Position numbers and translations under genes: made by a program
In this document: positions 29,836 through 40,800 of the stretch, in pieces
Layout: each line of letters opens with the position of its first letter
Numbering within the stretch: the stretch's first letter is position 1
Assembly: GCA_030407085.1 (NCBI GenBank)
Contig: CM059584.1
Location: 144,388,001 to 144,452,000 of the forward strand
DNA from: Trichopria drosophilae
Lineage: Eukaryota > Arthropoda > Insecta > Hymenoptera > Diapriidae
Direction of reading: 5' to 3'
Length of the DNA stretch: 64,000 nt
Notes under the pieces: model-generated
Seen by the model: the letters and a program-made list of their open reading frames with translations, nothing else
What the model was told of the DNA's origin: nothing
Databases searched by the model: none

Positions 29836-31946
29836 ATCTCCCGAATCGGTCTTCATTTTTGTCAAGTACAATAAAATTATTTTAAAAAATGTTTAAAAAC
29901 GTGTCCACCCTTTTTATCATCATTACAATTGAAATTTGGTTCTATATTTGCATATTATTTTTTCAGAAAAATTCGAAATTTGGTTGATAGTATTAAATCG
30001 TGAAGGGGAACTATACGCTGTTTTAAAGTAATGATATTAATTTATATATTTAAGTGATTAAGCATAATTATTATTCGGTATCTTTTAGCTTTATAAAAAC
30101 GCACCATATATTAGTCTAAACATTTGTTTTTGTTTCCTGCTGTGAAGGATAAAAGGAGGAGACGACCGTTTATCGAGTACGGCTCTTTAATTTGCCACCA
30201 TAAATTAAACCATCGTACCGGCTCCGACGGTGTAGCAGGTGCTGCTGATGCGACGAGTTATAAATAAATACGTAATCTATACGCCGTATTTGTATTGCCT
30301 TAATATATTATATATAAGTGAAAGATGGAAATCCGAGGCTTTACGCCATGCTGAAACTCATTACAGCATCGATTGCTGCAAAATATATAACGTTCTTACA
30401 AATCTCTTGACGTTTCTGAAAATATAAATTAAGGAATATAAATTTATGAGTAACAATAATTATTTTGATATATAATAATGAAAAAGTTTAGATGGAAGTC
30501 TTAGAGGAACTACGTTTTATTGGCCCCTGTACGACACTTAAGAATGTTTGAACCAGAAACCTTAATTTCTGTACTTTTATACAGTACACTAATTTTATTA
30601 ATCAGTAAGTTATTTGTCTACGTTTTTCGGGCAAGTGGCAACATAGCAAGTGCCCAAAACTTCCTATTAAAATGTTAAATATCAACAAAAAAGTTGAAAA
30701 ATCTATAAAATCTTTTAATTTAGGATTTATTTTTCCGGGCATTTTAACTTTCATCGAGTAAATCAGAATAAAAAATTGGAGTGATCCGCTTAACTTTGAA
30801 TGTCCCACATTTCAAATAGCACCTGAAATTTAGACTATATCAAGCAATCCTCACTAAATGCATTAAAATTGTTATATAAAAATTCGTAGGATATATGTTG
30901 TTAATCAATTTGACCGGAAGAATTTAATCAATAAATGATTTAAATACCAATGCATTACTTTAGCGTGAATGAAAATTAGATCAATTAATAGTGAATTTTA
31001 TAAAATAATGCAGTTTATATACGAACCGAATTTTCGAGAATTTCAATTGATTTTAATTCATGGTATTTAACAAATAATGATTACCTATCAAGTTAAATTA
31101 GGTTAAATCTAAATTGAACTCGGGAGACACATCCGATGCTCGCTAGGCGTAAAATTTTCGTCATATATGTGTGACGAATGCATATTATTCATCGGGTGAA
31201 TCGATTAAAAAACTGTTGTAATTTTTCCATGCTTATTAAATGCACTGGGTTCGGCTGGCCGTCACAAAAGGACTAATTGGTCGCTGCATACATTTATAAG
31301 GGAACTAAAGCGCACCACTTAATTCTGAGCGTTTCGACGTCGGTCGCCATTATAACCCGGGTACCTGCTCTTGTTCGGGAAACATTATCCATTTGCTTGC
31401 AACACAGCGCAACGGCCCTGGGTAATGTACGATTGCGTCCAGGGCGCCCGATTGGCCCGTGAAAAAAACTCCTGAACGTGCGAAGCACTTTGTATTGTTC
31501 GCACTCACTGCTCTATACTATACGCGATCCGATATATTTCGTCCAGTCGCAATAAATATCATTTATTTTACCGAGATAATTGTACCGCAGCACGCGTCTG
31601 CGATAATCTCCGTTATTGTTTCGATGATCTTTTTTTTCATATATAAATCGTCACCGCCTATCGTCCGCAGCATGAAAATTTAAAAAGTTAGATATGGAGT
31701 ATGATGTAAATTTGAGATCCGCATTTCAGGGGTTGTACTACTTATTTCAAAGTGTACGGTACACAGTTTTAGGGGTGGCTAAATTAAAAAAATTAGAGAA
31801 AATTCATTAAAAATCATGTGTACTATGTCTCCCTTATTGAATCCACCACTTTCACCGTCAAAAACAAACAAAACGTTCGTAGTCCACCCCAGAACCCTCC
31901 TAGTCTAGATTGTGGCGAACTTTTCAGAAATTTTCGAAATCTTTTC

Positions 31947-32137
31947 GTCCATATTGGATTCACCATTTTTAATCTCGAAAAACTGATATCGAATTCGTAA
32001 TCAACGATCCAAAAATCACCAATAATTGATTTTCACGACCTTTCCTTATGTTTTCAATCCGCCATACTGGATGCGACATTTTGACTTTCGAAAAATTAAT
32101 TTGAAATTTGGAATCGGTGACCTGGAAAACATAAGTA
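31947..32137 (+). repeat. Two diverged units of the ATTGGAT/CGACCC repeat
   Basis: The first unit (31947-32016) has CATATTGGATTCACCATTTT and ATTCGTAATCAACGATCC. The second (about 32056-32137) has CGCCATACTGGATGCGACAT and GGAATCGGTGACCTGG, ending AACATAAGTAAC. Both follow the same order of blocks as the tandem pair at 40575-40800. Confidence 0.6.
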
Positions 32138-34099
32138 ACAATAATTAAAAAGTAAAATAAAATGTACATGTTAATTCCTGAACTTCTTCGAAATTTATCA
32201 AGTACATATTATGCAATTAGAAGGAAATTTTTTTCCCATTGTTTTCAACTTTGACAATGTTTTTCGATATTATTTTTTCATTTGTATTTTTCCATATATA
32301 TATATGTTTTCATTTTTAGCTGGATAAACATGCTCTTTGTAATGCGCAAAACAAAATAAACTAGAATGCTTCCAAAGCTTCGCAGTCAGCTCACAAGTGA
32401 AAAAAGTCGTTGTTGGTCAGACCTCACATATTTACATGCAATTATTCTCTTCTTAGCGAACATATGCTTTGAATGGGCTGATTTAAGATTTATATTCAGC
32501 TTTCGAAAGTCATATCCGTTAAAATTCCTTCTTTTTTATCCCCTTTCGTTTGTTTATATAAATATATAGTGAAATCTAAGCCTCCGGATTGTAAATTGAA
32601 TTTCCGCATTTGAATCTGCGTTTCCGATCCTGCTTTTAATTAAGCTTGAGATATATAATTCAATACCTCTCTGCTTTCAGTACATTGCTATTTTCAAAAG
32701 AAAATGCAAACAAAAAATATTTCGAAAAAAGATATTTCAGAAAGATTATTTTACAAAAATGTAATAAATTTCTCCAGATGTATTTTCTTAAGGGCAATAT
32801 GGATATTAAGTTTTAATTAAAGTTTTTACCAAATATTATTTTTATTGTTCAAAAATAAAGAAATGTTTATTTCCTCTATTTTATATCGAATTATATTTAT
32901 TATTGTTATTAGTGAATTCCTTGTAATTAAAAGTGGCCCCGATTTCGAACACATATGTACAATAAAACATAAAAGTTTGAACTATTAGAGCAATTAATTT
33001 CTATCTTTTTTTTTTTGTCTAGACAGTTAGGTAACAAATGTGTTGTATGCGTGTTGCGTAATCAATTTTAACAATGGATGAATAATTGAATTACAATTTA
33101 TATTTTAAGTCAATAAAATATTGCTTTTAGTACTAATGAATTGCCTTTATAATTAGACTCTATTTTCGAAAATTGAGAAATTATAATTTAATTCGCTTCA
33201 TTAAAAGAATTGTGTTTTAATAAAGTAGTCTGCTGTAATGTTTGGGAAATAAAAACTTTTTATTAAATTTGAAGAGAGTAAATGAATTAAAATCGACGAG
33301 CGACCCTTTTAATGTTCATTGTTTCTCTAGTAACAAGTTGGTGTCGCTTAATTTCCCATGTGCGCGGAAATAATGGGTGAAATTTACTTTAAACTGCCGT
33401 GAAAAATAAGTACTAATTTTGTTTTCTATATTATTTGTGCTTTTTAAGAGCTAATAAAGTTTAGTTGTAAATACTTCTGACTTTTAACTCGAGTTTTAAA
33501 AAAGCATCTTTCCTAGCCTCATGTAATTTTTACACGGTTATAAATGTATACCGCTATTTTTCAGAATTCATATTTAGTGTTTTAATTTGCAGGATATATT
33601 TTTATGATAAAGTTTAAACAATTAAAAAAAAATAATTTCAAATGCAGGGATGAGTTATGCATTATGCCAACCGCGTATTTCGTCAAAGGTTAGATATTCG
33701 GCGATTTAACTTTCACGGGAGATCTCCTTTACATCATTAAAAAGGTACGCTTTTGAGCATGCGAGACAAAAAACAGAATTTAAATCACGAAAGGCATTTG
33801 AGCCGAGCCCGATGCAGCTCTCGTCTTTTGAAAATGTCAGTGGTACCCGTATTTTTGAATGGCACACTAATACCTCAAATATTTGAATTCGCGCCCTTAA
33901 CAACCGCGCTATTAATTAACTCGGGTTAATGAAGGTCACGATGAAATATTCGCATATTTCTCTTAGAAACAATCGGCAATTAGAAGAGGGAAGTACAAAT
34001 GTACAAAAGACGCGATAAAAAAAAAAGAGAAACTTAGCTTTGGTGAAAGAATGTTGGGGTTGGGGTAAGGAATGCCAGGGATTGATGCGCCGAAGGGTA

Positions 34100-34560
34100 G
34101 GAATTTTGATAATGATTATTCGTGGCGCGCGACTGAGGAAAGGGACGGATGATAGCCACCAACAGTAAAAGTCGCTTTACGAGCGAGGACGGCACTTAAA
34201 CGTCCGCCTCGCGAAAAATACCCATAAACGAGCGATCGCGAAGTTTTGAGATCAATTTGGCACGTAGTCGCGTTGCCCCAGATGCTCGATGCCTCGAGCG
34301 TCGTGGCACGCCGTCGAAAGGGGGCTGCTGGGGGAGCTGGGGCGTTTTCCCCCTTCTCGAAAAATACTTCCTGACAAAGGTCTTCACGTCGTAGATTCGT
34401 CTTCTCCGGCACTTCCCGTTCCCTCCTGACCTTACCGACGTTCGCCCTCATTATTTTCTTTCTTTTCGCGCGAGTGCCGCCTTTAGTTCCGGTTTAAAAG
34501 TAGACGACAACGCTAAAACACGGGAGATTTTATACATTATTTAAATTCGAGGCGGAAACG
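34100..34560. other. CpG-dense block upstream of the fold-back elements
   Basis: G+C- and CpG-richer DNA between AT-rich flanks. The minus strand is open for 111 codons at 34116-34451 but the frame has no family features. It sits 1.4 kb upstream of exon A and could be a regulatory block; there is no direct evidence. Confidence 0.35.
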
Positions 34561-34829
34561 ACTTTTCCGCCGTCGCCAAGAATATGTTTGGATTAAAAGT
34601 ATCGATTATATTCAAATGTATAACGGATGTACGAAACGTAATTCACGCAAAAATATCTGAGGCCATGAAAGCTGGCTGCAATTATATATATAAATTTTCC
34701 GATTATTTTTTGGAAATACTATTATTCGTGGAATGTAAAAAAAAGAGGTTGGTCTTTTTTTTAATGTATATACAAAATCCGTCAATAGCTCCATAAGCCG
34801 TAGCTGTTAGCGATTCAGATTAATTCAAG

Positions 34830-35326
34830 GGCCGGATTCAATAACGTCTTCCGCGCTCGAACCTACCTATCGTAAGTAGTAACAGACAGTTTCTAAGTTT
34901 TTTGTTTTTAAGAGAATTTATCTCGTCCCGGTTAATAGATAGCAATATGCCGCCCGAGATAAAGTTGTACGTATTGAAAATACCTTCAATTTGTGTTATC
35001 ACTAATTTTGATTCGACGTAAATTAAGTCGAGGTGAGCCTTCAGAAGTCACGTTTTTCCTACGTCTCACCGCTTCTACCAGCGATGGTCAGCCGCCGAAA
35101 AACGTGACTTCTGAAGGCTCCTCTGAACTTAATATTCATGGAATCAAAACGAGTCATAGGTCAAATTGAAGGTATTTTCACTACTTACAACTTTGTCACG
35201 GGCGGCATATTGCTATCTATTAAGCGAGACGAGATAAATCCTCTTAAAAACAAAAAACTTAGAAACTGTCTGTTACTACTTACGATAAGGTCGGTTCGGG
35301 CGTGGAAGGCGTTATTCAATCTGGCC
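34830..35326. repeat. Fold-back (hairpin) element, ~500 bp
   Basis: Nearly the whole segment is one imperfect palindrome. The left end (GGCCGGATTCAATAACG at 34830) is matched in reverse complement by the right end (CGTTATTCAATCTGGCC-like, to 35326). Matching blocks continue inward, including AAGTAGTAACAGACAGT and the stretch with ATAGATAGCAATATGCCGCC. The innermost arms 35035-35057 and 35098-35120 are exactly complementary (23 bp) around a 40-base loop. There is no open reading frame, so it is a non-autonomous MITE-like fold-back element. I see no clear target-site duplication. Confidence 0.85.
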
Positions 35327-35404
35327 AATTTTCCTAGGATTTTATTGCTTTAGATTCCAAAAATAAATTATTAGGTATTCTGTATTCAAAGACCCGTGTG
35401 ATCG

Positions 35405-35697
35405 TTACTTGAAACAAAGGATGTTGCCCACGAGTATATGTTATTTCCGGCCTCGAAATGGAATTGGGGGGATAAATTCAGTTAGAATATAATATAAGTA
35501 GTAACAATCCGCTTCCAGTGCCGACTAGTACACTCGTAATAAGTAGTAACAGTCTGCACTGTATTTTGTTCGCAGCAAAAGCCAACTATTACTACTTACT
35601 GTTTCTACTTATACTGTAACCGGATTTATCTGCCCAATTCCATTTTGAAGTCGGAAATAACAGGTACTCGTGGACATCGTACTTTGTTTGAAGTAAA
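35405..35697. repeat. Second fold-back element next to Lar exon A
   Basis: The left arm (TTACTTGAAACAAAGG, then CCACGAGTA, TGTTATTTCCG, ATGGAATTGGG) is repeated in reverse complement on the right (to 35697) with scattered mismatches. The interior carries three copies of the AAGTAGTAA motif in both orientations, including a direct duplication at about 35500 and 35564. Sequence just after the right end, around 35745-35790, resembles the module at 49.78 kb. The element ends about 270 bp before the exon acceptor. Confidence 0.75.
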
Positions 35698-35968
35698 GCA
35701 AATTTGTACGCCCGACAATAATTTTATGATAAATAATTTGTAGGTTGTACATAGTAAAATACAGAGATTTAAGCGGTAATAGTCCGTTTTCCTTTAATTT
35801 CTAATAAGTATCGAATGTTACTATCTACATGACTCCATCTGCAAAAACAGATGTTCCCCTTGTATTACCTCATTTTTTACCGATACATTTTTGAATATAA
35901 TTACGTGTTTTTTATGCTAATTTTTGAACCATTGGAGTAATGAAAGTTTTTTCCTTTCCTGTTCACAG

Positions 35969-36100
35969 ATCCACCAAGGTTCATCCACAAGCCGAAATCT
36001 CAGACGGTCAAAGCTGGCGGGGTAGCGAGCTTCTACTGCAGCGCCGAGGGCACACCACCACCTCAAATCCATTGGCGTAGAAACGGCAAAAAAATCACTT
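35969..36100 (+). CDS. Lar: Lar exon A: first half of Ig-like domain 1
   Basis: This is an internal coding exon of a LAR-type receptor tyrosine phosphatase, a neuronal cell-surface receptor that signals in axon guidance and synapse formation. The exon begins after a strong pyrimidine tract ending in CAG (AG at 35967-35968) and ends at a consensus donor GTGAGT (36101). It starts with two bases that complete a codon, then runs 43 open codons and ends one base into the next (phase 1 to phase 1). The peptide begins PPRFIHKPKSQTVKAGG, continues through VASFYCSAEG with the first Ig cysteine, then PPPQIHWRRNGKKIT with the Ig tryptophan and a basic loop. This closely matches Ig1 of insect Lar. The basic loop corresponds to the lysine-rich heparan-sulphate-binding site known from LAR-family Ig1 domains. 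No start codon or signal peptide is here; an upstream exon must supply them. LAR identity is secure; the gene symbol assumes orthology with Drosophila. Confidence 0.93.
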
Positions 36101-37308
36101 GTGAGTATTATACTCTTTCTGATGGATTAGTGCAGTCAAATTGTGTTTTTTATAGAAAAGAAATGCAGCACAGCTAGATTTTGGTATGCTTGTTTTTTTA
36201 GTGTTACTTGAAAGAAAGGGTTTGAAATCAATATATCGGGATGAACTCTAAGTTTAAATAATATAAAAGAAGATCTAAAAAATCTATGTTTAACGAAAAT
36301 GTACAAGAAAAATGCAAATCTTGTTTCTATATAGAATTATTATCGATATATGGATATAAACCATTAATAAAATGTTGAAATTGTTTTTACCGAAGGAGTT
36401 TTATATCATGACTCCTTCAAAAGTATTACGGAATTCTGAATATAAGAACATTTTTCAAAAACCGCAATTTAAAGATGATTTTACGATAACACTAATAACG
36501 ATATCACCCTAAAGAAAACCGATTACAAACAAATAAACGTTTATTTAATAATATTTTAATTACATTACAATTATAGTTTTCTGTTAAACCACTCGTTTTC
36601 TATTTCATGTTATTTTCATAATAACTCTTAGCTAAAAATTTGTCTCATATTTCGGAAATATAAACTATACGAGGTCTAATTAAACATAATTTTTCATCGT
36701 TTCTTTCCTCCTAACGCGAAACGCTACATTTTACGGGTGAAGAGCTTTAATATGTTTTAAGTATCACTAAATGGAGCCTGAATACCAAAATATAGCTTTA
36801 CGGCTTTTTTCCTCCAAACTCAAAAACAAGAGCTAATTTTACTGTTCTATTACGTATTAGCTGAATAGATTACATATATAAAAAAGGTTAATAATAGTAG
36901 TAAACTATAGACAAATTTTAATTAAAGGAAGAAAACTATATTTATGATTAAAATCCAGATATACGTTACTGTTACGACGAACATCTTGTTGGTGTTGATT
37001 ATGTTTAAGAGTTAGATCTTAAGTTTCGCCTTTAAAATGTACGTCTTCACCGCGGGGAAACCAAATATTGTGCAGAGCACCTGAAGTTCTGTAAGATATG
37101 CATATACGTATACTACGCATCTAATCAACCGCATAATATTGGACTAAACTAACCAACATAATATTGAAAACATTTTGTAGTATCATTGTTTCTAATGGTA
37201 CTAATCTAAAAATGTGCATGTTCGTAACGATACTCACGGTAATAGAAACATTCCTTCACCCAAAAATGCTTGAACAGTAATTACTAAGTGAACCCTAGTA
37301 GCACCGAA

Positions 37309-37429
37309 GCTGCCACAGCTAAACTTAGCTGCGACAGTGTTGTGACAGCGTTGTCACAGCTAAATATGACACGAAATGGCTGCCCCAGCTAAATTTAGCT
37401 GTCCCAACGTTGTTACAATGTTGTCACAG
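37309..37429. repeat. Two-unit tandem repeat of palindromes
   Basis: Units at 37309-37359 and 37379-37429 align over 51 bases with about ten differences, a period of 70. Each unit contains CAGCTAAA/TTAGCTG (a perfect 16-bp palindrome at 37386-37401). The first unit also contains TGTGACAGCGTTGTCACA, a seven-base-pair hairpin. It has no coding potential and looks like part of a fold-back repeat family. Confidence 0.75.
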
Positions 37430-40047
37430 GCTTCATGTGTTACTTGGGAAGAATTGACTCGTAATTCATGTATTTATCACTTTGATTAAACAAAAAACCC
37501 GATTAATTCTTTTAGTTAATTCCTTGTTTCTTTCATAGTATACTTTTCAAAAATTCAGTTGCTTCGTTATGACAAGTAGAATTATGCTATCTGATACTAA
37601 TTTGTTAGTCGCGGCATTCAATATTCGTGTTACAATTATTTAGTTAATTCAGTATCTATCGACATAATTTCGTAATATTAAGCGAATATTTTCAAAAACT
37701 ATAAATACCAAAGGGATTTAGTTTGGAGAGTCAATTGCTTTTTCAGTGATTTTACTCTTCATTAATTGAACTAATCAAAATTGATAGTGATCCACTTTGT
37801 ACGGGTAATTTCTCAATCATTCACTTGTAGATGAAGTCCTGCATGATTCGAAATCAGTTTTATCACTTCTTTGTAAATATACATGATTTATTACTAGTCA
37901 AGTGTATTTATTATTTTTGGTGCTAACCCAATAAGCAAAAAGAAATTTTGAAATATTCAAAAGAATACTTCTTGAATGCTTTTATGAAAGAAGAATTCTA
38001 GAAGAATTCTTTGTGAATGCTTTAAAAAATAATGAATGTTCGCTAGTTATTAAATTAAGAGTTAGATACGAATGCTTTTTTAAACGCATTTTGTAAAAAT
38101 GTTCTTCACAAACCATAATTAAGTATTGATAAAGAGTTCTTTTACTAAACAAGTATAATAATAAGCATGGAATTAATTTTGAGAGAGATAGAGAGCGAGC
38201 GAGATATGTATTATCCACTGATGCCGACGGACTCTTCAAGATGTCCACACATACCGTGTATCATGAATTTGTTAACAAGGAATGCTTTAGGACTACTTTT
38301 ATCATAACTGTGAAACACTTTACCTTTGACCGATGGTATTTCAATTCATACATTTTTTCATAAAGATTACTTCTTGACTACTTTTTGAATACTTTAAGAA
38401 TGACGATTTATTGCGGATATTCGAAATTACTTAAAGAATTCTTTATTTCGAAAGTGTGCTTATTGGGAATATATTTACATAAAATGGGCATGATTTTTTT
38501 TCTAGAAATATGCACAAGTTTTAAAATTTTAGGAATTTTCACATTTTTTGTTTATATACTTTTTTATATGACATAATGAAAATATATCTCTTAAATACTT
38601 TTTATTTAAAAAATTATATGCTCTATTTATTTAAAAAAATATATTGAACTGCAATGTAATGTATAAGAGAGTAACATATAATTAAAATCATTCTTTTCAT
38701 TGGTCGTAATTTTTAATAAATGTCTGCAGTTTGAATAAGAGAACTAAGCATTTAGTTATTAAATAGTTAGTACGTGTTTGCATATTTCTTATAATACATG
38801 TAATTGTTCATCAGTCAGCAAAACCGGTAATAATAAATTTTTTAAAATTCGGATGATTGCCATATAATGAAAACTAGGCATAATTACAAATGAAGTCCTT
38901 TAAAACCTAGAGATAAACAATCTTTTTACTACTAGCCCATTCTGGGCATGATAGAGCATTTCCCTGAGCCATTTTTGCACAGCTATTCCTCCTTTATGCA
39001 CAGCGAACGAGGGTGAAATTTTACTCCCCTTTTATGCTTCTTTCCGATTGCGTCAGTTAAAAGTAAAACAGTTCACGATTTTATGGAATTCCGAAAACCA
39101 TCGACAGGGAAATCGAAGCGTTACTGCGTAACTGGCTTTTGAGCATAAAACTTTAACATCCCGCTACGCCGTCTTGTTTTTATCTCATCGCCGCTCGAGC
39201 CCGTTTCAATGCGTGCGCCGTCGACCAATAAGAACCATCCGCTACGAAAGTGTGTTTTCGTGTTTGCCCCATGGAGCACTTCCGAATCGAGCCAGATGCG
39301 CTTAATGAATCGGCCATGATTAAATGCAAAATTTGTGAAAGCCTCGTAACGAGAGAAAGAAACGCGAGGTACGCCATGCGCACCAGACAGGGATGGTGAG
39401 CGAGCCAACGTGGGCGAGGGCGTGCACCAAAGGTCGACGCAAGAGCCAGGAAGGTGTCGGGGTTCGCGATCATAACAATCGTAAAATGTAAACTTCGTTT
39501 TCCAACCCGGGCGTGCACCAAAATATATCGACAATATAATTTTACCTTCGGATATTATATTTTGAGACATTATTTGCAGCGCTCGAATGCAATTGCGATC
39601 TTTAACGATGCAAGTTTTTCGAATTGCTACCAGTTTCTAGTTAACCCCTTAACCGAGGCTGTAATTTCAAAGAAAGTGTCCAAAATACAAAAAAAAAATT
39701 GTGTTGGATTTTAATAATACCTAATATATAGTATTTTTTTGGGTCGCTAATTTCGAATATGGAGCCAGATTTTGAAAATTCAAAATGGCCGATTCGATAT
39801 GGGGTTGCAACACCTTCACATCGTTCACAACATTTCTTCCACTTCAAAGTATAAATATCCAACAAAAGGATGCTTTAACTCTTACGAGAAGAGTATTCGA
39901 ATAGACGTTCGGAAAAAGAGTAAAAATTGTGACGTTGCTTTATGTAGAAGTGCTTGTTTTGACAGCTACCATAAATAATGATTTCTTAATATACTATATT
40001 CCAGTCTTTTAAATCCACTTTATTATGTAACATTTGTAACATTTATT

Positions 40048-40323
40048 GGGTGCACCTCAAAAACCCAACAAATCACAAAACCACATTTTGCAAAATACAG
40101 ACACTCAAAACCCGGATACTTCAAAAACCCGACATTTCAAAAACAGACATTAAAAACCAGACATTTCAAAATGCAAACACATTTTGAAAGTCTGTTTTTT
40201 GAAATATCTGGTTTATGAATCTTTTTCTTTTGAAAATGCCTGTTTTGTTTAAATGTCTGATTTTTAAAAGTCGGGTTTTTGAAGTGTCTGTTTTGTAATT
40301 TGTCGGGTTTTTTAGGTGCATCC
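40048..40323. mobile_element. 276-bp MITE with ~26-bp terminal inverted repeats
   Basis: The ends are inverted repeats: GGGTGCACCTCAAAAACCC on the left and GGGTTTTTTAGGTGCATCCC on the right, with ACAAAT/ATTTGT inside. The interior is also largely self-complementary, built from repeats of short phrases such as CAGACATTTCAAAA and, on the other side, TTTTGAAATATCTG. The flanks ATTTATT and ATTTGTT could be a seven-base target duplication with one mismatch. It is nested within the larger TTAA-bounded element, so it inserted later. Confidence 0.8.
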
Positions 40324-40574
40324 CATTTGTTTCACATGATCAATATAAAATAATTTATTTTTAACTGTTATATTTCCTCGTTTACTGTATATTAAACAAA
40401 GAATATAAAAAGCGAAAAAGGAAATTAACAATACAAAACAATAAAAAAAGAAAACAAAAAAAAAAGCACTTTGAAGACCTTCCTTCAACCTTCTCGCCGT
40501 GAAGTGTGTAAATAGGTAAACAACGAAATACCGAAACAAATAAAGAGAGGCCCTAGTAATGAGTTTCAAGCGAA

Positions 40575-40800
40575 ATGGTTCACTTTTCGAGAACGGTGTT
40601 CAGCATATTGGATTCGCCAGATTTTGAATTTTTCAAAATTTGACTTTAGATTCGTAATCAGCGACCCAAAAAAACGAGTAACAAGCAGAATGGTTCGACT
40701 TTTCAGAAAAGTGTCCGCCATATTGGATGAACCATTTTGAATCTCCAAAATCTGATTTCAGATTCGTAATCAACGACCCGAAAAACCTTTGAGTAACAAG
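40575..40800 (+). repeat. Tandem pair of a dispersed 113-bp repeat unit
   Basis: Units at about 40575-40685 and 40688-40800 share ATGGTTC, CTTTTC, CATATTGGAT, TTTTGAAT, AGATTCGTAATCA.CGACCC and GAGTAACAAG in order. Diverged relatives occur at 31947-32137 (two units), 39739-39800 (reverse), 41660-41700 (reverse), 41985-42060 and about 47849-47925. The unit has no evident coding role. Confidence 0.75.

Larger units (their letters stand above)
1..35968 (+). other. Lar upstream intron (5' end outside or unrecognised)
   Basis: This 36 kb precedes the first recognised exon, which begins in phase 1, so an upstream coding exon with signal peptide must exist. I searched for an ATG followed by a hydrophobic stretch and a GTRAGT donor in phase 1 and found no convincing case. 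The region is therefore most simply intronic, with the 5' exon(s) beyond the left edge. Specific repeats and composition blocks inside it are listed separately. Outside those entries I see no protein family, no intact tRNA or rRNA and no autonomous transposon. Confidence 0.7.

Noticed and set aside
39121..39570. 149-codon open frame on the minus strand
   Set aside because: Two minus-strand frames are open over the same stretch, which points to composition; no conserved motif seen.
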